This document shows, piece by piece, positions 6,717 through 14,349 of a stretch of DNA of 26,179 nt. Location of the stretch: contig CAZINS010000011.1 of assembly GCA_964540695.1 (NCBI GenBank), forward strand, positions 1 through 26,179, written 5' to 3'. The stretch's first letter is position 1. The number at the start of each line of letters is the position of its first letter. Origin of the DNA: DYGA01 sp964540695 (GTDB lineage Bacteria; Patescibacteriota; Patescibacteriia; S139-126). A model generated the notes under the pieces. It was not told the DNA's origin. It searched no databases and worked only from the letters and a program-made list of their open reading frames with translations. The position numbers and the translations under genes are program-made.

Positions 6717-7053
6717 TAGTAAGTTCATTTCCAGAAAATTATTCCAAATTTTAACTATTTTGGAGTAATTTTTTCTCCCTAACCGGATCTTGTGAACCGA
6801 CCATAAGACAAAACAAAAACAAAAAGACAAAAAGGGCCCATTTTCTACAAAAGAAAAGGATAACCCACCAAGGTTAGGTAGTAAAACAGCCTTAAGTCGG
6901 AACAGGCGTAAACTGTCATTTTAAAGAAAATACAAATATTTACTTAATAATTTAAGTGAAAATTTGTTCAAGAAATGACAATAAACGCCGGAGTTACTCA
7001 GCCATTAAATATTTTATTATATATAGGGCGCCGGTAACCCCGGCGTCTTTTTT
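6717..7053 (+). ncRNA. Unassigned structured RNA, about 337 nt, with predicted pseudoknot
   Basis: A consensus promoter and a GC-rich terminator bracket a stretch with no credible ORF but much pairing. From 5' to 3': a 14-bp stem with one G-U pair (6735-6748 with 6759-6772); strand A (CCTAACC, 6778-6784, plus GG) pairing with 6868-6878; strand B (CCGAC 6797-6801 and TAAG 6804-6807) pairing with CTTA 6891-6894 and GTCGG 6896-6900. The order A-B-A'-B' is a pseudoknot. Between B and A' lie an A-rich linker (6808-6833) and a hairpin (TTTTCT 6841-6846 with AGAAAA 6852-6857). Next is a long stem, TGTCATTT (6914-6921) with AAATGACA (6973-6980), enclosing a 14-of-15-pair stem (6933-6947 with 6952-6966). 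It ends in the terminator. I saw none of the conserved motifs of tmRNA, RNase P RNA, SRP RNA or 6S RNA. The dksA-like gene downstream has its own promoter, so this is more likely a stand-alone RNA than a leader. Confidence 0.7.
7029..7053 (+). terminator. GC-rich intrinsic terminator of the structured RNA
   Basis: CGCCGG (7029-7034) pairs with CCGGCG (7040-7045) around TAACC, followed by TCTTTTTT. The right arm can instead pair upstream: GTAACCCCGGCGT (7034-7046) with ACGCCGGAGTTAC (6985-6997), 12 of 13 pairs. The two folds are mutually exclusive, but both end at the T-run. Confidence 0.85.
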
Positions 7054-7135
7054 GCTTAATTAATATATTATAACATAAATTATTTATTTTGTCAATAAGA
7101 GATTATTATTAGGTCTATTATTTTCAATATTAGTT

Positions 7136-7144
7136 TGTTATAAT
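7136..7144 (+). promoter_or_regulatory. Extended -10 promoter for dksA-like/lspA/comM
   Basis: TGTTATAAT is a perfect extended -10 box 30 bases before the ATG at 7175. The expected start is near 7151. The -35 region is poor. AGGTGGAGA (7147-7155) resembles a Shine-Dalgarno but lies too far from the ATG (about 19 bases) and would overlap the transcript 5' end. Confidence 0.45.
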
Positions 7145-7174
7145 TTAGGTGGAGAGATTTTTTTTATTTATTTT

Positions 7175-7537
7175 ATGGACAAAGACTTATTACAAAAAAT
7201 TAAAGAAACTTTAGTTACTGAGAAAAATCGTTTAGAAAAAGAGTTACTGTCGATTGCAGATAAAAAAGAAGAAGTGCCTGATGATTTTGATTCACGGTTT
7301 CCCAATTGGGGTGATGATTTAGATTCCAATGCCGCTGAAGTAAACAATTATTCCTCTCGGTTGGGTATAGAAAAAAATTTAGAAAGTTTATTACAAGCAA
7401 CGGTTAAAGCATTGGATAAAATTGACAATGGCACTTATGGATTGTGTGAGCAGTGCGGTCATGAAATACAAATGGAAAGACTGCAAGCTTATCCCGCGGC
7501 TAATTTTTGCATGAAATGCCAAGCTGATAAATCTTAA
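7175..7537 (+). CDS. DksA/TraR family C4-type zinc finger protein
   Basis: Members of this family enter the RNA polymerase secondary channel and modulate initiation, often together with ppGpp. The 120-residue protein has an N-terminal coiled coil (about 1-35, rich in Lys/Glu/Leu), an acidic tip (GDDLDSNAAEV, about 46-56, like the Asp-bearing tip of DksA), a second helix (about 60-85), and a four-cysteine zinc finger with Cys91, Cys94, Cys112 and Cys115 (LCEQCGHEI and FCMKC). It is shorter than E. coli DksA (151 residues). It starts a tight gene set with lspA (11-base gap) and comM (4-base gap), likely one operon. Family assignment is secure; whether it acts as true DksA is not known. Confidence 0.9.
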   Translation: MDKDLLQKIKETLVTEKNRLEKELLSIADKKEEVPDDFDSRFPNWGDDLDSNAAEVNNYSSRLGIEKNLESLLQATVKALDKIDNGTYGLCEQCGHEIQMERLQAYPAANFCMKCQADKS

Positions 7538-7548
7538 AATTTTATTAA

Positions 7549-7995
7549 ATGAGGAGACAAAAAATAAACCAATGGTTAATATTTGCTTTTGGTTTATTTT
7601 TTTTGGATAGATTCTTAAAACATCTTGTATTACAAGAACCTGAAAAGGTTTTTTTTGCTAACTCTTGGTTTAGTTGGCAGTTATGGCAAAATAAAAATTT
7701 TTTATTTGGTTTTTTGCCTGGTCAAAATTGGGGTTTAATATTGATAATAATCAGTTGGTTGTTTCTTTTTTTGGTTGGTTATTTTTGGTGGCAAAAAAAA
7801 TATTATTATTTGGTTTTTTGGTTAGGATTGATTGTCGTCGGTGGCTATAGTAATTTACTTGATAGAATTTTTTACCAAGGGGTGGTTGATTATATATCAA
7901 TTTGGTTTTGGCCGGTATTCAATTTGGCAGATGTGTATATTGTTACTGGTGCAGCAGTATTAATTTATTTAATTTCAACTAAAGATTATAAATAG
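7549..7995 (+). CDS. lspA: Signal peptidase II (lipoprotein signal peptidase)
   Basis: LspA cleaves the signal peptide of diacylglyceryl-modified prolipoproteins in the membrane. The 148-residue product has four hydrophobic segments (about 8-25, 62-80, 85-103, 120-143), as expected. The family motifs are present: QNKNFLFGF (N-x-G/F region, about 47-55), GGYSNLLDRIFY (about 98-109) with catalytic Asp105, and VVDYISIWFWPVFNLADVY (about 112-130) with catalytic Asp128. The start ATG is 11 bases after the dksA-like stop and lacks a Shine-Dalgarno, so it is probably translated by coupling. The sequence is unusually rich in Trp and Phe. Confidence 0.93.
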   Translation: MRRQKINQWLIFAFGLFFLDRFLKHLVLQEPEKVFFANSWFSWQLWQNKNFLFGFLPGQNWGLILIIISWLFLFLVGYFWWQKKYYYLVFWLGLIVVGGYSNLLDRIFYQGVVDYISIWFWPVFNLADVYIVTGAAVLIYLISTKDYK

Positions 7996-7999
7996 ATAA

Positions 8000-9526
8000 A
8001 TGTCAGTCAATCTACTTTCCGCATCTTTATTGGGGTTGGAGGGAGTGTTAGTAGAGGTGGAAGCTGATATAACTGCTACTAACTTGCCTTCTTTTATTAT
8101 TGTGGGTTTACCAGATGCGGCGGTACAAGAATCACGGGAAAGAATCAGAAGTGCCATTAAGAATTCTGGTTTTAAATTCCCCCCGTCTCGTATCGCGGTC
8201 AACCTAGCTCCAGCGGATATAAAAAAACAAGGACCAAGTTTTGATTTGCCTATTGCCTTAGCTTTACTTCGTGCTTCTGGTCAGTGTCAGGCCCAAAAAA
8301 ATTTACAAGAATTTATGATTTGCGGTGAGCTGTCTCTAGATGGTTCGCTACGTCCAGTCACCGGAATATTGCCAATGGTAATAAGTTGTCAGGAAAAAGG
8401 CATACGCAAGTTTATTGTGCCCCAGGCTAGTCAAGCTGAAGCTAGTATAGTAACTGGTATAGAAATTTTTGGTGTAGATAATTTGCGACAAGCAGCGGAA
8501 TTTTTATCTGGACAAATAGAACTAACACCAGCTAAGCCCAATACCCACCTGCCTTTAGAAAAAGTGGAAGCAGTTGATTTCGCTGACATCAAAGGTCAGG
8601 AGTCAGTGAAAAGAGCTCTAGAAATAGCCGCCGCTGGGGGACATAATATTTTATTATCAGGTCCACCAGGGTCAGGTAAAACTTTATTAGCCAGAGCTTT
8701 GGTTAGTATTTTACCACCCATGAATTTAGTTGAGAGTTTGGAAGTAACCAAAATACATTCAGTAGCTGGTTTATTGACCACTGAACATCCTTTGGTTAGA
8801 CAAAGAGTTTTCCGTGCTCCTCACCATACCTCATCGTCAGTAGCTTTGGTTGGTGGTGGTACTTATATTAAACCCGGTGAAATTAGTTTAGCTCACCGGG
8901 GAGTTTTATTTTTGGATGAATTTCCAGAATTTCCTAGAAATGTTTTAGACTCCCTTAGACAACCGTTAGAAGACGGTTTTGTAACAGTTTCCCGAGCACA
9001 TGGCAGTATACAATTTCCAGCTAAATTTATGTTGGTGGCAGCGATGAATCCTTGTCCGTGCGGATTTTATGGTGATCCAGTTAAACATTGTCTGTGCAGT
9101 CCAGCTCAAATGTTAAATTATCAAAAGAAAATTTCCGGTCCTTTACTTGACCGGATTGATTTACATATTGAAGTGCCAAGAGTGGAATATGAAAAATTAA
9201 CTAGTATACAGACAGGCGAGTCATCAGCTAAAATTTTAGCGAGAATTAATTCCGCTAGACAAAAACAAGTACAACGTTTTGCCAATAAGAAAATATTTAC
9301 TAATGCGGAAATGGGTATTAAGGAAATTGAAATGTTTTGTCAGTTGTCTGAACCAGCTAAAGAAATTTTAAAAAATGCTGTTCACCAAATGAATTTATCA
9401 GCCAGATCTTATCACCGGCTTTTAAAACTTGCTCGTACGATAGCAGATTTGGCTGGAGTAGAAAATATCGATTTACCTCAAGTAGCCGAAAGTATTCAGT
9501 ATCGACCGAATTTAAGACAAATGTGA
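8000..9526 (+). CDS. comM: YifB/ComM family Mg chelatase-like AAA+ ATPase
   Basis: ComM is a hexameric helicase that promotes branch migration when single-stranded DNA taken up in natural transformation recombines with the chromosome. The 508-residue product has the N-terminal Lon-protease-like domain (about 1-170, with LPDAAVQESRERIRSAI and NLAPADIKKQGPSFDLPIA), then the ATPase: Walker A GPPGSGKT (221-228), Walker B GVLFLDEFPEF (Asp306, Glu307) and the four-cysteine group CPCGFYGDPVKHCLC (Cys352, 354, 364, 366). The C-terminal part (about 430-508) is the usual Mg-chelatase lid with RSYHRLLKLARTIADL. It begins four bases after lspA. The stop TGA is followed in frame by TAA and TAG. Its presence fits DNA uptake, which CPR cells are thought to use to scavenge DNA. 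Confidence 0.93.
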   Translation: MSVNLLSASLLGLEGVLVEVEADITATNLPSFIIVGLPDAAVQESRERIRSAIKNSGFKFPPSRIAVNLAPADIKKQGPSFDLPIALALLRASGQCQAQKNLQEFMICGELSLDGSLRPVTGILPMVISCQEKGIRKFIVPQASQAEASIVTGIEIFGVDNLRQAAEFLSGQIELTPAKPNTHLPLEKVEAVDFADIKGQESVKRALEIAAAGGHNILLSGPPGSGKTLLARALVSILPPMNLVESLEVTKIHSVAGLLTTEHPLVRQRVFRAPHHTSSSVALVGGGTYIKPGEISLAHRGVLFLDEFPEFPRNVLDSLRQPLEDGFVTVSRAHGSIQFPAKFMLVAAMNPCPCGFYGDPVKHCLCSPAQMLNYQKKISGPLLDRIDLHIEVPRVEYEKLTSIQTGESSAKILARINSARQKQVQRFANKKIFTNAEMGIKEIEMFCQLSEPAKEILKNAVHQMNLSARSYHRLLKLARTIADLAGVENIDLPQVAESIQYRPNLRQM

Positions 9527-9529
9527 TAA

Positions 9530-9587
9530 TAGAATTTAGAATAAATAATCTAGAATGTATTATTTAATTGCTTTATATTAAATTCTA
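9530..9587. repeat. Heptamer array and hairpin between convergent genes
   Basis: Units TAGAATT, TAGAATA, AATAATC, TAGAATG occupy 9530-9557. The outer ends TAGAATTTA (9530-9538) and TAAATTCTA (9579-9587) form a perfect 9-bp inverted repeat that reaches into the stop codon of the minus-strand gene. It may act as a weak two-way terminator, but there is no clear T-run. Confidence 0.45.
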
Positions 9588-10907
9588 TTTGGTATAAGTA
9601 AAAGGGTTTTCTTTAACGCCATTCACCATAACTTCAAAGTGAATATGAGCTCCAGTTGACCAACCAGTTGAACCAATCAAAGCAATAACATCACCGCGTT
9701 CGACTGTATCGCCTACTTCTACTAAAATTTTAGAAAAGTGTCCCTGTAAGGTTTTAATACCATTACCGTGATTGATAATTACATTGTAACCGTAGCCATT
9801 ACTCCAACCGGCTCGTTCTACTTTACCTGATTCAGGAGCATAAGCGGGATCACCAATATCGCCATCAATATCAAGTCCCCGGTGTCGCCAACTATAATAT
9901 TGGTTAATACGACGTGATTTAGCAGGCCACAAAAATTTATTTTCAAGTTCCATATCAGTTGCCGCTTCCGGCAGAGGAGTATTGGGGGATAAAATATTTC
10001 TAATTGCCACAGCAGTAGCTGGTTTGGTTGGGGCGATTATTTTTGGCGCAGGTTTAACACCATCAGGAATAAAAATTTCTCCACCCACTGCCAGTGCATT
10101 GGGATCAAGATTAGCATTAGCTTCTAAAATACTAAGTTCATCAGCTTGATAAATTTCCGCAATTTTTTTAATAGTATCACCTTTGGCAATAGTATAAACC
10201 ACCCCATCTTGTGGTGGTATTTTTAAAGTCTGTCCGGGTTTGATAATGGATCTATTGTTTAGGTTGTTGGCCCAGAGAATTGATGTCACTGACAGCCCAT
10301 AAGTACTAGCAATAGATGAAGCAGTGTCACCAGGTTGAACAGTATAATTTTCTACATCTATTCTGGTACGAGCTTGGTCAGCCGCAATAATATTTTGTTG
10401 GACTAAAGCACTACCTTGAGCTATGGCTATATTGTTATCTCCTGAGTCAGTGTTAATGCCTGTGTTATCAACTGATAAAGCGACCATTTCTTTGGTGGCA
10501 TAATCAGTATTCACTTGAGGTTTTTGTTTATCTTCAATAATTTCATGTCCACCAAATTCATCTTGCGCTAAGGTAAATAAAATACTTTGTCTGCCAAAAT
10601 CTTCTCTAGTAGTTTCTTTGGCGGCAATATTATTGGTCACCACCGCCAGAGTCATTAGTAAAATAATAAAAGGTGTAATTATTTTTTTATTTAGTAGTAT
10701 CGCCAGTTTATTGTTATGACTTTGTAGTAGTTTGGCAATAAAGCGATTTAGAAAAAGATAGGTATGATATACATTAATGATAATATAGCGCCATAAAAAA
10801 ATACCAAACCAATAGACTGGTTTGTGTAATAATTTTTTGTAGAGCCACACTAAAATATTTATTAACCAAGAAAAAAATTTCAAGGTTTTAACCGAGGCTA
10901 CAATCAA
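9585..10907 (-). CDS. LysM-M23 peptidoglycan hydrolase, membrane anchored
   Basis: A cell-wall endopeptidase of the LytM/NlpD type. The 440-residue product has an unusually long hydrophobic N-terminus with segments at about 12-27, 31-56 and a clear membrane helix at 74-93, then an exposed linker. Two LysM domains follow (about 187-231, YTVQPGDTASSIASTYGLS, and 237-281, YTIAKGDTIKKIAEIYQ), which bind glycan. The C-terminal M23 domain (about 325-440) keeps the zinc ligands His342 and Asp346 (HRGLDID), His390 (LQGHFSKI), and His421/His423 (GAHIHFEV), so it should be active. The start is uncertain: no ATG is available before the membrane helix, and the TTG at 10907 is the best candidate. It is convergent with comM and divergent from leuS, so it is transcribed alone. 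A role in wall remodelling during division is likely. Confidence 0.9.
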   Translation of the reverse strand: MIVASVKTLKFFSWLINILVWLYKKLLHKPVYWFGIFLWRYIIINVYHTYLFLNRFIAKLLQSHNNKLAILLNKKIITPFIILLMTLAVVTNNIAAKETTREDFGRQSILFTLAQDEFGGHEIIEDKQKPQVNTDYATKEMVALSVDNTGINTDSGDNNIAIAQGSALVQQNIIAADQARTRIDVENYTVQPGDTASSIASTYGLSVTSILWANNLNNRSIIKPGQTLKIPPQDGVVYTIAKGDTIKKIAEIYQADELSILEANANLDPNALAVGGEIFIPDGVKPAPKIIAPTKPATAVAIRNILSPNTPLPEAATDMELENKFLWPAKSRRINQYYSWRHRGLDIDGDIGDPAYAPESGKVERAGWSNGYGYNVIINHGNGIKTLQGHFSKILVEVGDTVERGDVIALIGSTGWSTGAHIHFEVMVNGVKENPFTYTK

Positions 10908-11085
10908 GATATTTTTGAATGATTGAGGTATAAACTATTCCCAAATCACAATTTTCAGACATATTATCAACCACCACTTTTACCTGTTTTTATAACTATT
11001 AAACAATATCCCTGAAGTTGTGTTAATATTTTATCGATCAAAGTATATAATAGGTTATTTAAGCATTTTGGTCAATGGTCATATG

Positions 11086-11114
11086 TTGAAAAAATAGTTG
11101 GTGAATGTTAGAGT
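11086..11114 (+). promoter_or_regulatory. Promoter of leuS
   Basis: TTGAAA (11086-11091), a 17-nt spacer ending in TGT, and TAGAGT (11109-11114). The start would be near 11121, giving a leader of about 14 nt with no Shine-Dalgarno. The first bases of the spacer and the 12 bases ending at TAGAGTAA match the rpsO promoter at 1769. The rest of the 227-base divergent spacer shows no other convincing signal. Confidence 0.55.
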
Positions 11115-11134
11115 AAAGTTGTTTTATAAAACAA

Positions 11135-13573
11135 ATGGACAAACATTACGACCATAAAAAAATAGAAATTAAGTGGCAAAAGCTATGGGAACAGGAGCTA
11201 GTTTTTAAAGCTACGGAAAAAGCTAAACAAAAAAAGTATTACGCTCTTTGCATGTTTCCTTACCCTTCAGCAGCTGGATTGCACGTCGGACATCCCGAAA
11301 GTTATACAGCGGTTGATATCATCGCCCGTTACAAACGTCAGCAAGGGTATAACGTTTTAAATCCCATTGGTTGGGATGCATTTGGTCTGCCAGCAGAAAA
11401 TTATGCTATAAAAGTTGGGGTGCCACCTTGGGAAACTACTGCTCGGAGTATTGATAATTTTCGGCGACAAATAAAATCTTTTGGTTTTTCTTATGACTGG
11501 TCAAGAGAAGTAAACACGTCTGATCCAAATTATTATCGTTGGACCCAGTGGATGTTTTTACAGATGTATAAACACGGTTTGGCTTACAAGAAAAAAGCCA
11601 AAGTGAATTGGTGTGAACATTGTCAGACAGTACTGGCTAATGAGCAAGTGGTAGATGGTCGTTGTGAGCGGTGTCAAAATGAAGTAAAGCAAAAAGATTT
11701 AGAGCAATGGTTTTTTAAGATTACGGAATACGCTGAAGAGTTACTACAAGGGCTTGATGATTTAGATTGGCCCGAACACATCAAAGCCGCCCAACGGAAT
11801 TGGATTGGTAAAAGTGAAGGAGCGGAAATAGAATTTGGAATTAAGAATGAAGAATTGAGCATCAAGGTATTTACAACCAGACCTGATACTCTGTTCGGTG
11901 CGACTTATATGGTGTTGGCGCCGGAGCATGAGTTATTACAGAAGCTAGAATCAAGAATTAAGAATAAAGGGGAAGTTAATAAATATTTAGCTGCTACGAA
12001 GAAAAAAACTGATTTGGAAAGAACCAATTTAAATAAAGAAAAAACCGGTGTCGAATTGCAGGGTATCAAAGCCATTAATCCTGCCAGTGGCAAGGAATTA
12101 CCAATTTTTATTGCCGATTATGTTTTGGCAACTTATGGTACTGGTGCGATTATGGCTGTACCGGCACATGATGAGAGGGATTTTGAGTTTGCTAAAAAAT
12201 ATAATTTAAAGATTATTCAAGTAATTAAGCCAGAAACAAAATTCAAAATTCAAAATTCAAAATTAGAAAATATTTTAGAGTTGTATGTTGAAGAAGGTAT
12301 ATTGATTAACTCCGAAGAATTTACTGGCTTGGACAGTGAAGTTGCCAAAGAGAAAATTACTAAAAAGGTGGGGGGAAAAATGAAGGTACAATATCGATTG
12401 CGGGATTGGTTGGTTTCTAGACAACGTTACTGGGGAGCACCTATCCCAATTATTTATTGTCAAAAGTGTGGCTTGGTACCCGTGCCAGAAAAAGATTTAC
12501 CCGTACTGCTTCCTCAAGATGTTGATTTCAAGCCAACTGGGGAGTCGCCTTTAGTAAATTCTAAAATATTTCATCAAGTCACCTGTCCTAAGTGTGGCGC
12601 TAGTGGCGATGATGTCCGTCGGGAAGTAGATACCATGGATACATTTGTTTGCTCGTCTTGGTACTTCTTACGTTATTGTGATCCTCATAATATTAATCAA
12701 GCTTTTAGTAAAGATAAAACTGATGTTTGGTTACCGGTTGATATTTATATTGGCGGGGCAGAGCATGCAGTTTTACATCTTTTGTACGCCAGGTTTTTTA
12801 CCAAAGCTTTGCGTGATTTTGGTTATCTTAAAATAGATGAACCATTTATGAAGTTGCGAAATCAAGGTATGATTTTGGGTGAAGACAATCAAAAGATGTC
12901 AAAATCGCGTGGCAATGTGATTAACCCAGATGAAGTGGTGGCAGAGTATGGGGCGGACACCATGCGTGTTTACGAAATGTTTATGGGTCCATTGGAAGAT
13001 GCTAAACCTTGGTCAACTAGTAGTATTATTGGCGCTAGGCGTTTTTTGGAAAAATTTTGGTTAGTGGTAGCTGAATGGTTGGCCAATAATCAGCCGGCCG
13101 GTGAGTCCAAAGAAATAAAAAAATTGTTTCAACAAACAATTAAAAAAGTGAGTGAAGATATTGAGGTATTTAAATTCAACACCGCTATTTCCGCTTTGAT
13201 GATACTGGTCAATCAAATGGCTAAGGAAAAATCATTTACCAAAAAAAGTTTATCTGATTTGTTGATAATTATAAGTCCTTTTGCTCCGCATTTGGCTGAA
13301 GAGTTATGGCAGAGTATCGGCAATCAAGGTTTAGTAGCTAAGCAATCTTGGCCCACTTGGGATAAAAATTTGGTACAAGATGAAATTGTAACTGTGGCTA
13401 TACAGGTTAATGGTAAATTACGTGGCAGTATAGCAGTCAAAGTAGATGCTAAACAAGCTGAGGTTTTGTTGTTGGCGCAGGAACAAGAAAATATTAAAAA
13501 ATATTTAACTGGTAAAAAAATTGTGAAAGAAATTTATGTACCAGGGAAAATTGTGAATATAGTAGTAAAATAA
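11135..13573 (+). CDS. leuS: Leucine-tRNA ligase
   Basis: Class I synthetase that charges tRNA-Leu. The 812-residue product has the HIGH-type motif HVGH (50-53, in YPSAAGLHVGHPESY) and KMSKS (587-591). A zinc-type cysteine set lies at Cys160, 163, 177 and 180, and further CxxC pairs (YCQKCG, TCPKCG) lie in the region after the editing insert. The CP1 editing domain spans about 220-415, with the conserved TRPDTLFGATYMVLAPEH and GTGAIMAVPAHDERD. The catalytic core resumes with WLVSRQRYWGAPIPI and GGAEHAVLHLLYARF. The C-terminal tRNA-binding part is complete (IQVNGKLRGSI). Odd: three stretches of 7-nt tandem repeats lie inside the editing-domain coding sequence. Its own promoter is upstream, and tsaC and rsmA follow, separated by AT-rich repeats. 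Confidence 0.97.
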   Translation: MDKHYDHKKIEIKWQKLWEQELVFKATEKAKQKKYYALCMFPYPSAAGLHVGHPESYTAVDIIARYKRQQGYNVLNPIGWDAFGLPAENYAIKVGVPPWETTARSIDNFRRQIKSFGFSYDWSREVNTSDPNYYRWTQWMFLQMYKHGLAYKKKAKVNWCEHCQTVLANEQVVDGRCERCQNEVKQKDLEQWFFKITEYAEELLQGLDDLDWPEHIKAAQRNWIGKSEGAEIEFGIKNEELSIKVFTTRPDTLFGATYMVLAPEHELLQKLESRIKNKGEVNKYLAATKKKTDLERTNLNKEKTGVELQGIKAINPASGKELPIFIADYVLATYGTGAIMAVPAHDERDFEFAKKYNLKIIQVIKPETKFKIQNSKLENILELYVEEGILINSEEFTGLDSEVAKEKITKKVGGKMKVQYRLRDWLVSRQRYWGAPIPIIYCQKCGLVPVPEKDLPVLLPQDVDFKPTGESPLVNSKIFHQVTCPKCGASGDDVRREVDTMDTFVCSSWYFLRYCDPHNINQAFSKDKTDVWLPVDIYIGGAEHAVLHLLYARFFTKALRDFGYLKIDEPFMKLRNQGMILGEDNQKMSKSRGNVINPDEVVAEYGADTMRVYEMFMGPLEDAKPWSTSSIIGARRFLEKFWLVVAEWLANNQPAGESKEIKKLFQQTIKKVSEDIEVFKFNTAISALMILVNQMAKEKSFTKKSLSDLLIIISPFAPHLAEELWQSIGNQGLVAKQSWPTWDKNLVQDEIVTVAIQVNGKLRGSIAVKVDAKQAEVLLLAQEQENIKKYLTGKKIVKEIYVPGKIVNIVVK
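11831..11858 (+). repeat. Heptamer array inside leuS (1)
   Basis: Four 7-nt units: GAATTTG, GAATTAA, GAATGAA, GAATTGA, in frame within leuS (residues about 233-242). They encode EFGIKNEELS, a charged stretch at the start of the editing domain. Confidence 0.65.
11948..11968 (+). repeat. Heptamer array inside leuS (2)
   Basis: Three units: GAATCAA, GAATTAA, GAATAAA, at residues about 272-278 of the leucyl-tRNA synthetase, coding for ESRIKNK. Confidence 0.55.
12238..12265 (+). repeat. Heptamer array inside leuS (3)
   Basis: Three perfect AAAATTC units followed by AAAATTA, at residues about 368-377, coding for KFKIQNSKLEN. This is the most regular coding array, and the three units without a mismatch suggest a recent expansion. 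Confidence 0.7.
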
Positions 13574-13586
13574 AATTACTAATTAC

Positions 13587-13614
13587 TAATTACTAATGAC
13601 TAATATCTAATGAA
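13587..13614. repeat. 28-nt inverted repeat, left copy, flanking tsaC
   Basis: This 28-nt block, built from TAATTAC-like 7-mers, is an exact reverse complement of 14308-14335. More TTACTAA units precede it from 13575. The spacer 13574-13680 holds nothing else that I can recognise. Confidence 0.7.
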
Positions 13615-13680
13615 GTTATTAATTAGTTAATTGATAAATTAAATAATTGATTAGTAATTAATAATTAATTATTATCATTA

Positions 13681-14271
13681 ATGCGATTGATTAAAATAAA
13701 AGAAGTTGTTTTAACTGATCTAGTAAAGAGATTGAAAGAAGGACAAGTATTGGCTCTGCCCACAGAAACAGTTTATGGACTAGTGGCTGATGCTACCAAT
13801 AAAAAAGCTGTTAAAAAAATTTATCAAATAAAGGGGAGAAATTTCAATAAACCACTGCCGGTTATTTGTTCTTCACTTGATATGGCCAAGAATTTTTTTT
13901 ATCTACCAAAAGTTTTAGAAATTTTAGCTAAAAAATATTGGCCCGGTCCTTTGGCTATAAGATTTAAAGTAAAAAATAAAAAAATAAAAGTCAGTCAAGA
14001 TAATACAGTAGTAGCCAGAGTAAGTAGTTATGATTTACTTACAAAATTAGCAAAAAAATTAGGTAAGCCAATTACTGCTACCAGTGCCAATTTAGCAGGG
14101 CAAAATGAATGTCATAATGCTGGTCAAGTAATTAACCAGTTTAAAAATATAAAATATCAGCCAGATTTAATTATTGACGGTGGTCAGTTGCCACCTATCA
14201 AACCTTCAACTATCGTGGCTTTAGAAAAAGATCAGCTAGTTGTATTGCGACAAGGAGAGATAAAGATATAA
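13681..14271 (+). CDS. tsaC: L-threonylcarbamoyladenylate synthase (TsaC/YrdC)
   Basis: TsaC makes threonylcarbamoyl-AMP from threonine, bicarbonate and ATP, the first step of the t6A37 modification of ANN-decoding tRNAs. The 196-residue product is a single YrdC domain without the Sua5 C-terminal domain. Family signatures are ALPTETVYGLVADA (about 25-38), the KGR motif at 51-53 followed by NKPLPV, YWPGPLAIRF (about 86-95), TATSANLAG (132-140) with the SAN triplet, and KPSTIV (about 174-179). It begins at an ATG with no Shine-Dalgarno and is enclosed by a perfect 28-nt inverted repeat. Its neighbours leuS and rsmA are also translation genes. Confidence 0.93.
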   Translation: MRLIKIKEVVLTDLVKRLKEGQVLALPTETVYGLVADATNKKAVKKIYQIKGRNFNKPLPVICSSLDMAKNFFYLPKVLEILAKKYWPGPLAIRFKVKNKKIKVSQDNTVVARVSSYDLLTKLAKKLGKPITATSANLAGQNECHNAGQVINQFKNIKYQPDLIIDGGQLPPIKPSTIVALEKDQLVVLRQGEIKI

Positions 14272-14307
14272 TTACTAATAACTAATTATTAATTACTAAT
14301 TAAAAAA

Positions 14308-14335
14308 TTCATTAGATATTAGTCATTAGTAATTA
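14308..14335. repeat. 28-nt inverted repeat, right copy, flanking tsaC
   Basis: Exact inverted copy of 13587-13614. The same spacer (14272-14349) also forms a local stem, because 14286-14300 carries the complementary TTATTAATTACTAAT. The tandem period is 7 nt throughout. Confidence 0.7.
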
Positions 14336-14349
14336 ATAATTTATAAAGT

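Noticed and set aside
6717..7053. tmRNA, RNase P RNA, SRP RNA or 6S RNA
   Set aside because: No tRNA-like ends or tag ORF, no GGAAAGTCC-type or ACAGAA core, no SRP tetraloop domain, and the fold is not one long hairpin as in 6S RNA.
8000..9526. Recoding of TGA as glycine (as in Gracilibacteria/SR1)
   Set aside because: TGA serves as the comM stop and the conserved genes read through without in-frame TGA codons.
11046..11051. TATAAT as an alternative leuS promoter
   Set aside because: No -35 box at 16-18 nt and no extended TGn; the 11086-11114 element fits better.
13575..13614. CRISPR array
   Set aside because: The units are 7 nt long without spacers, and no cas genes are present.
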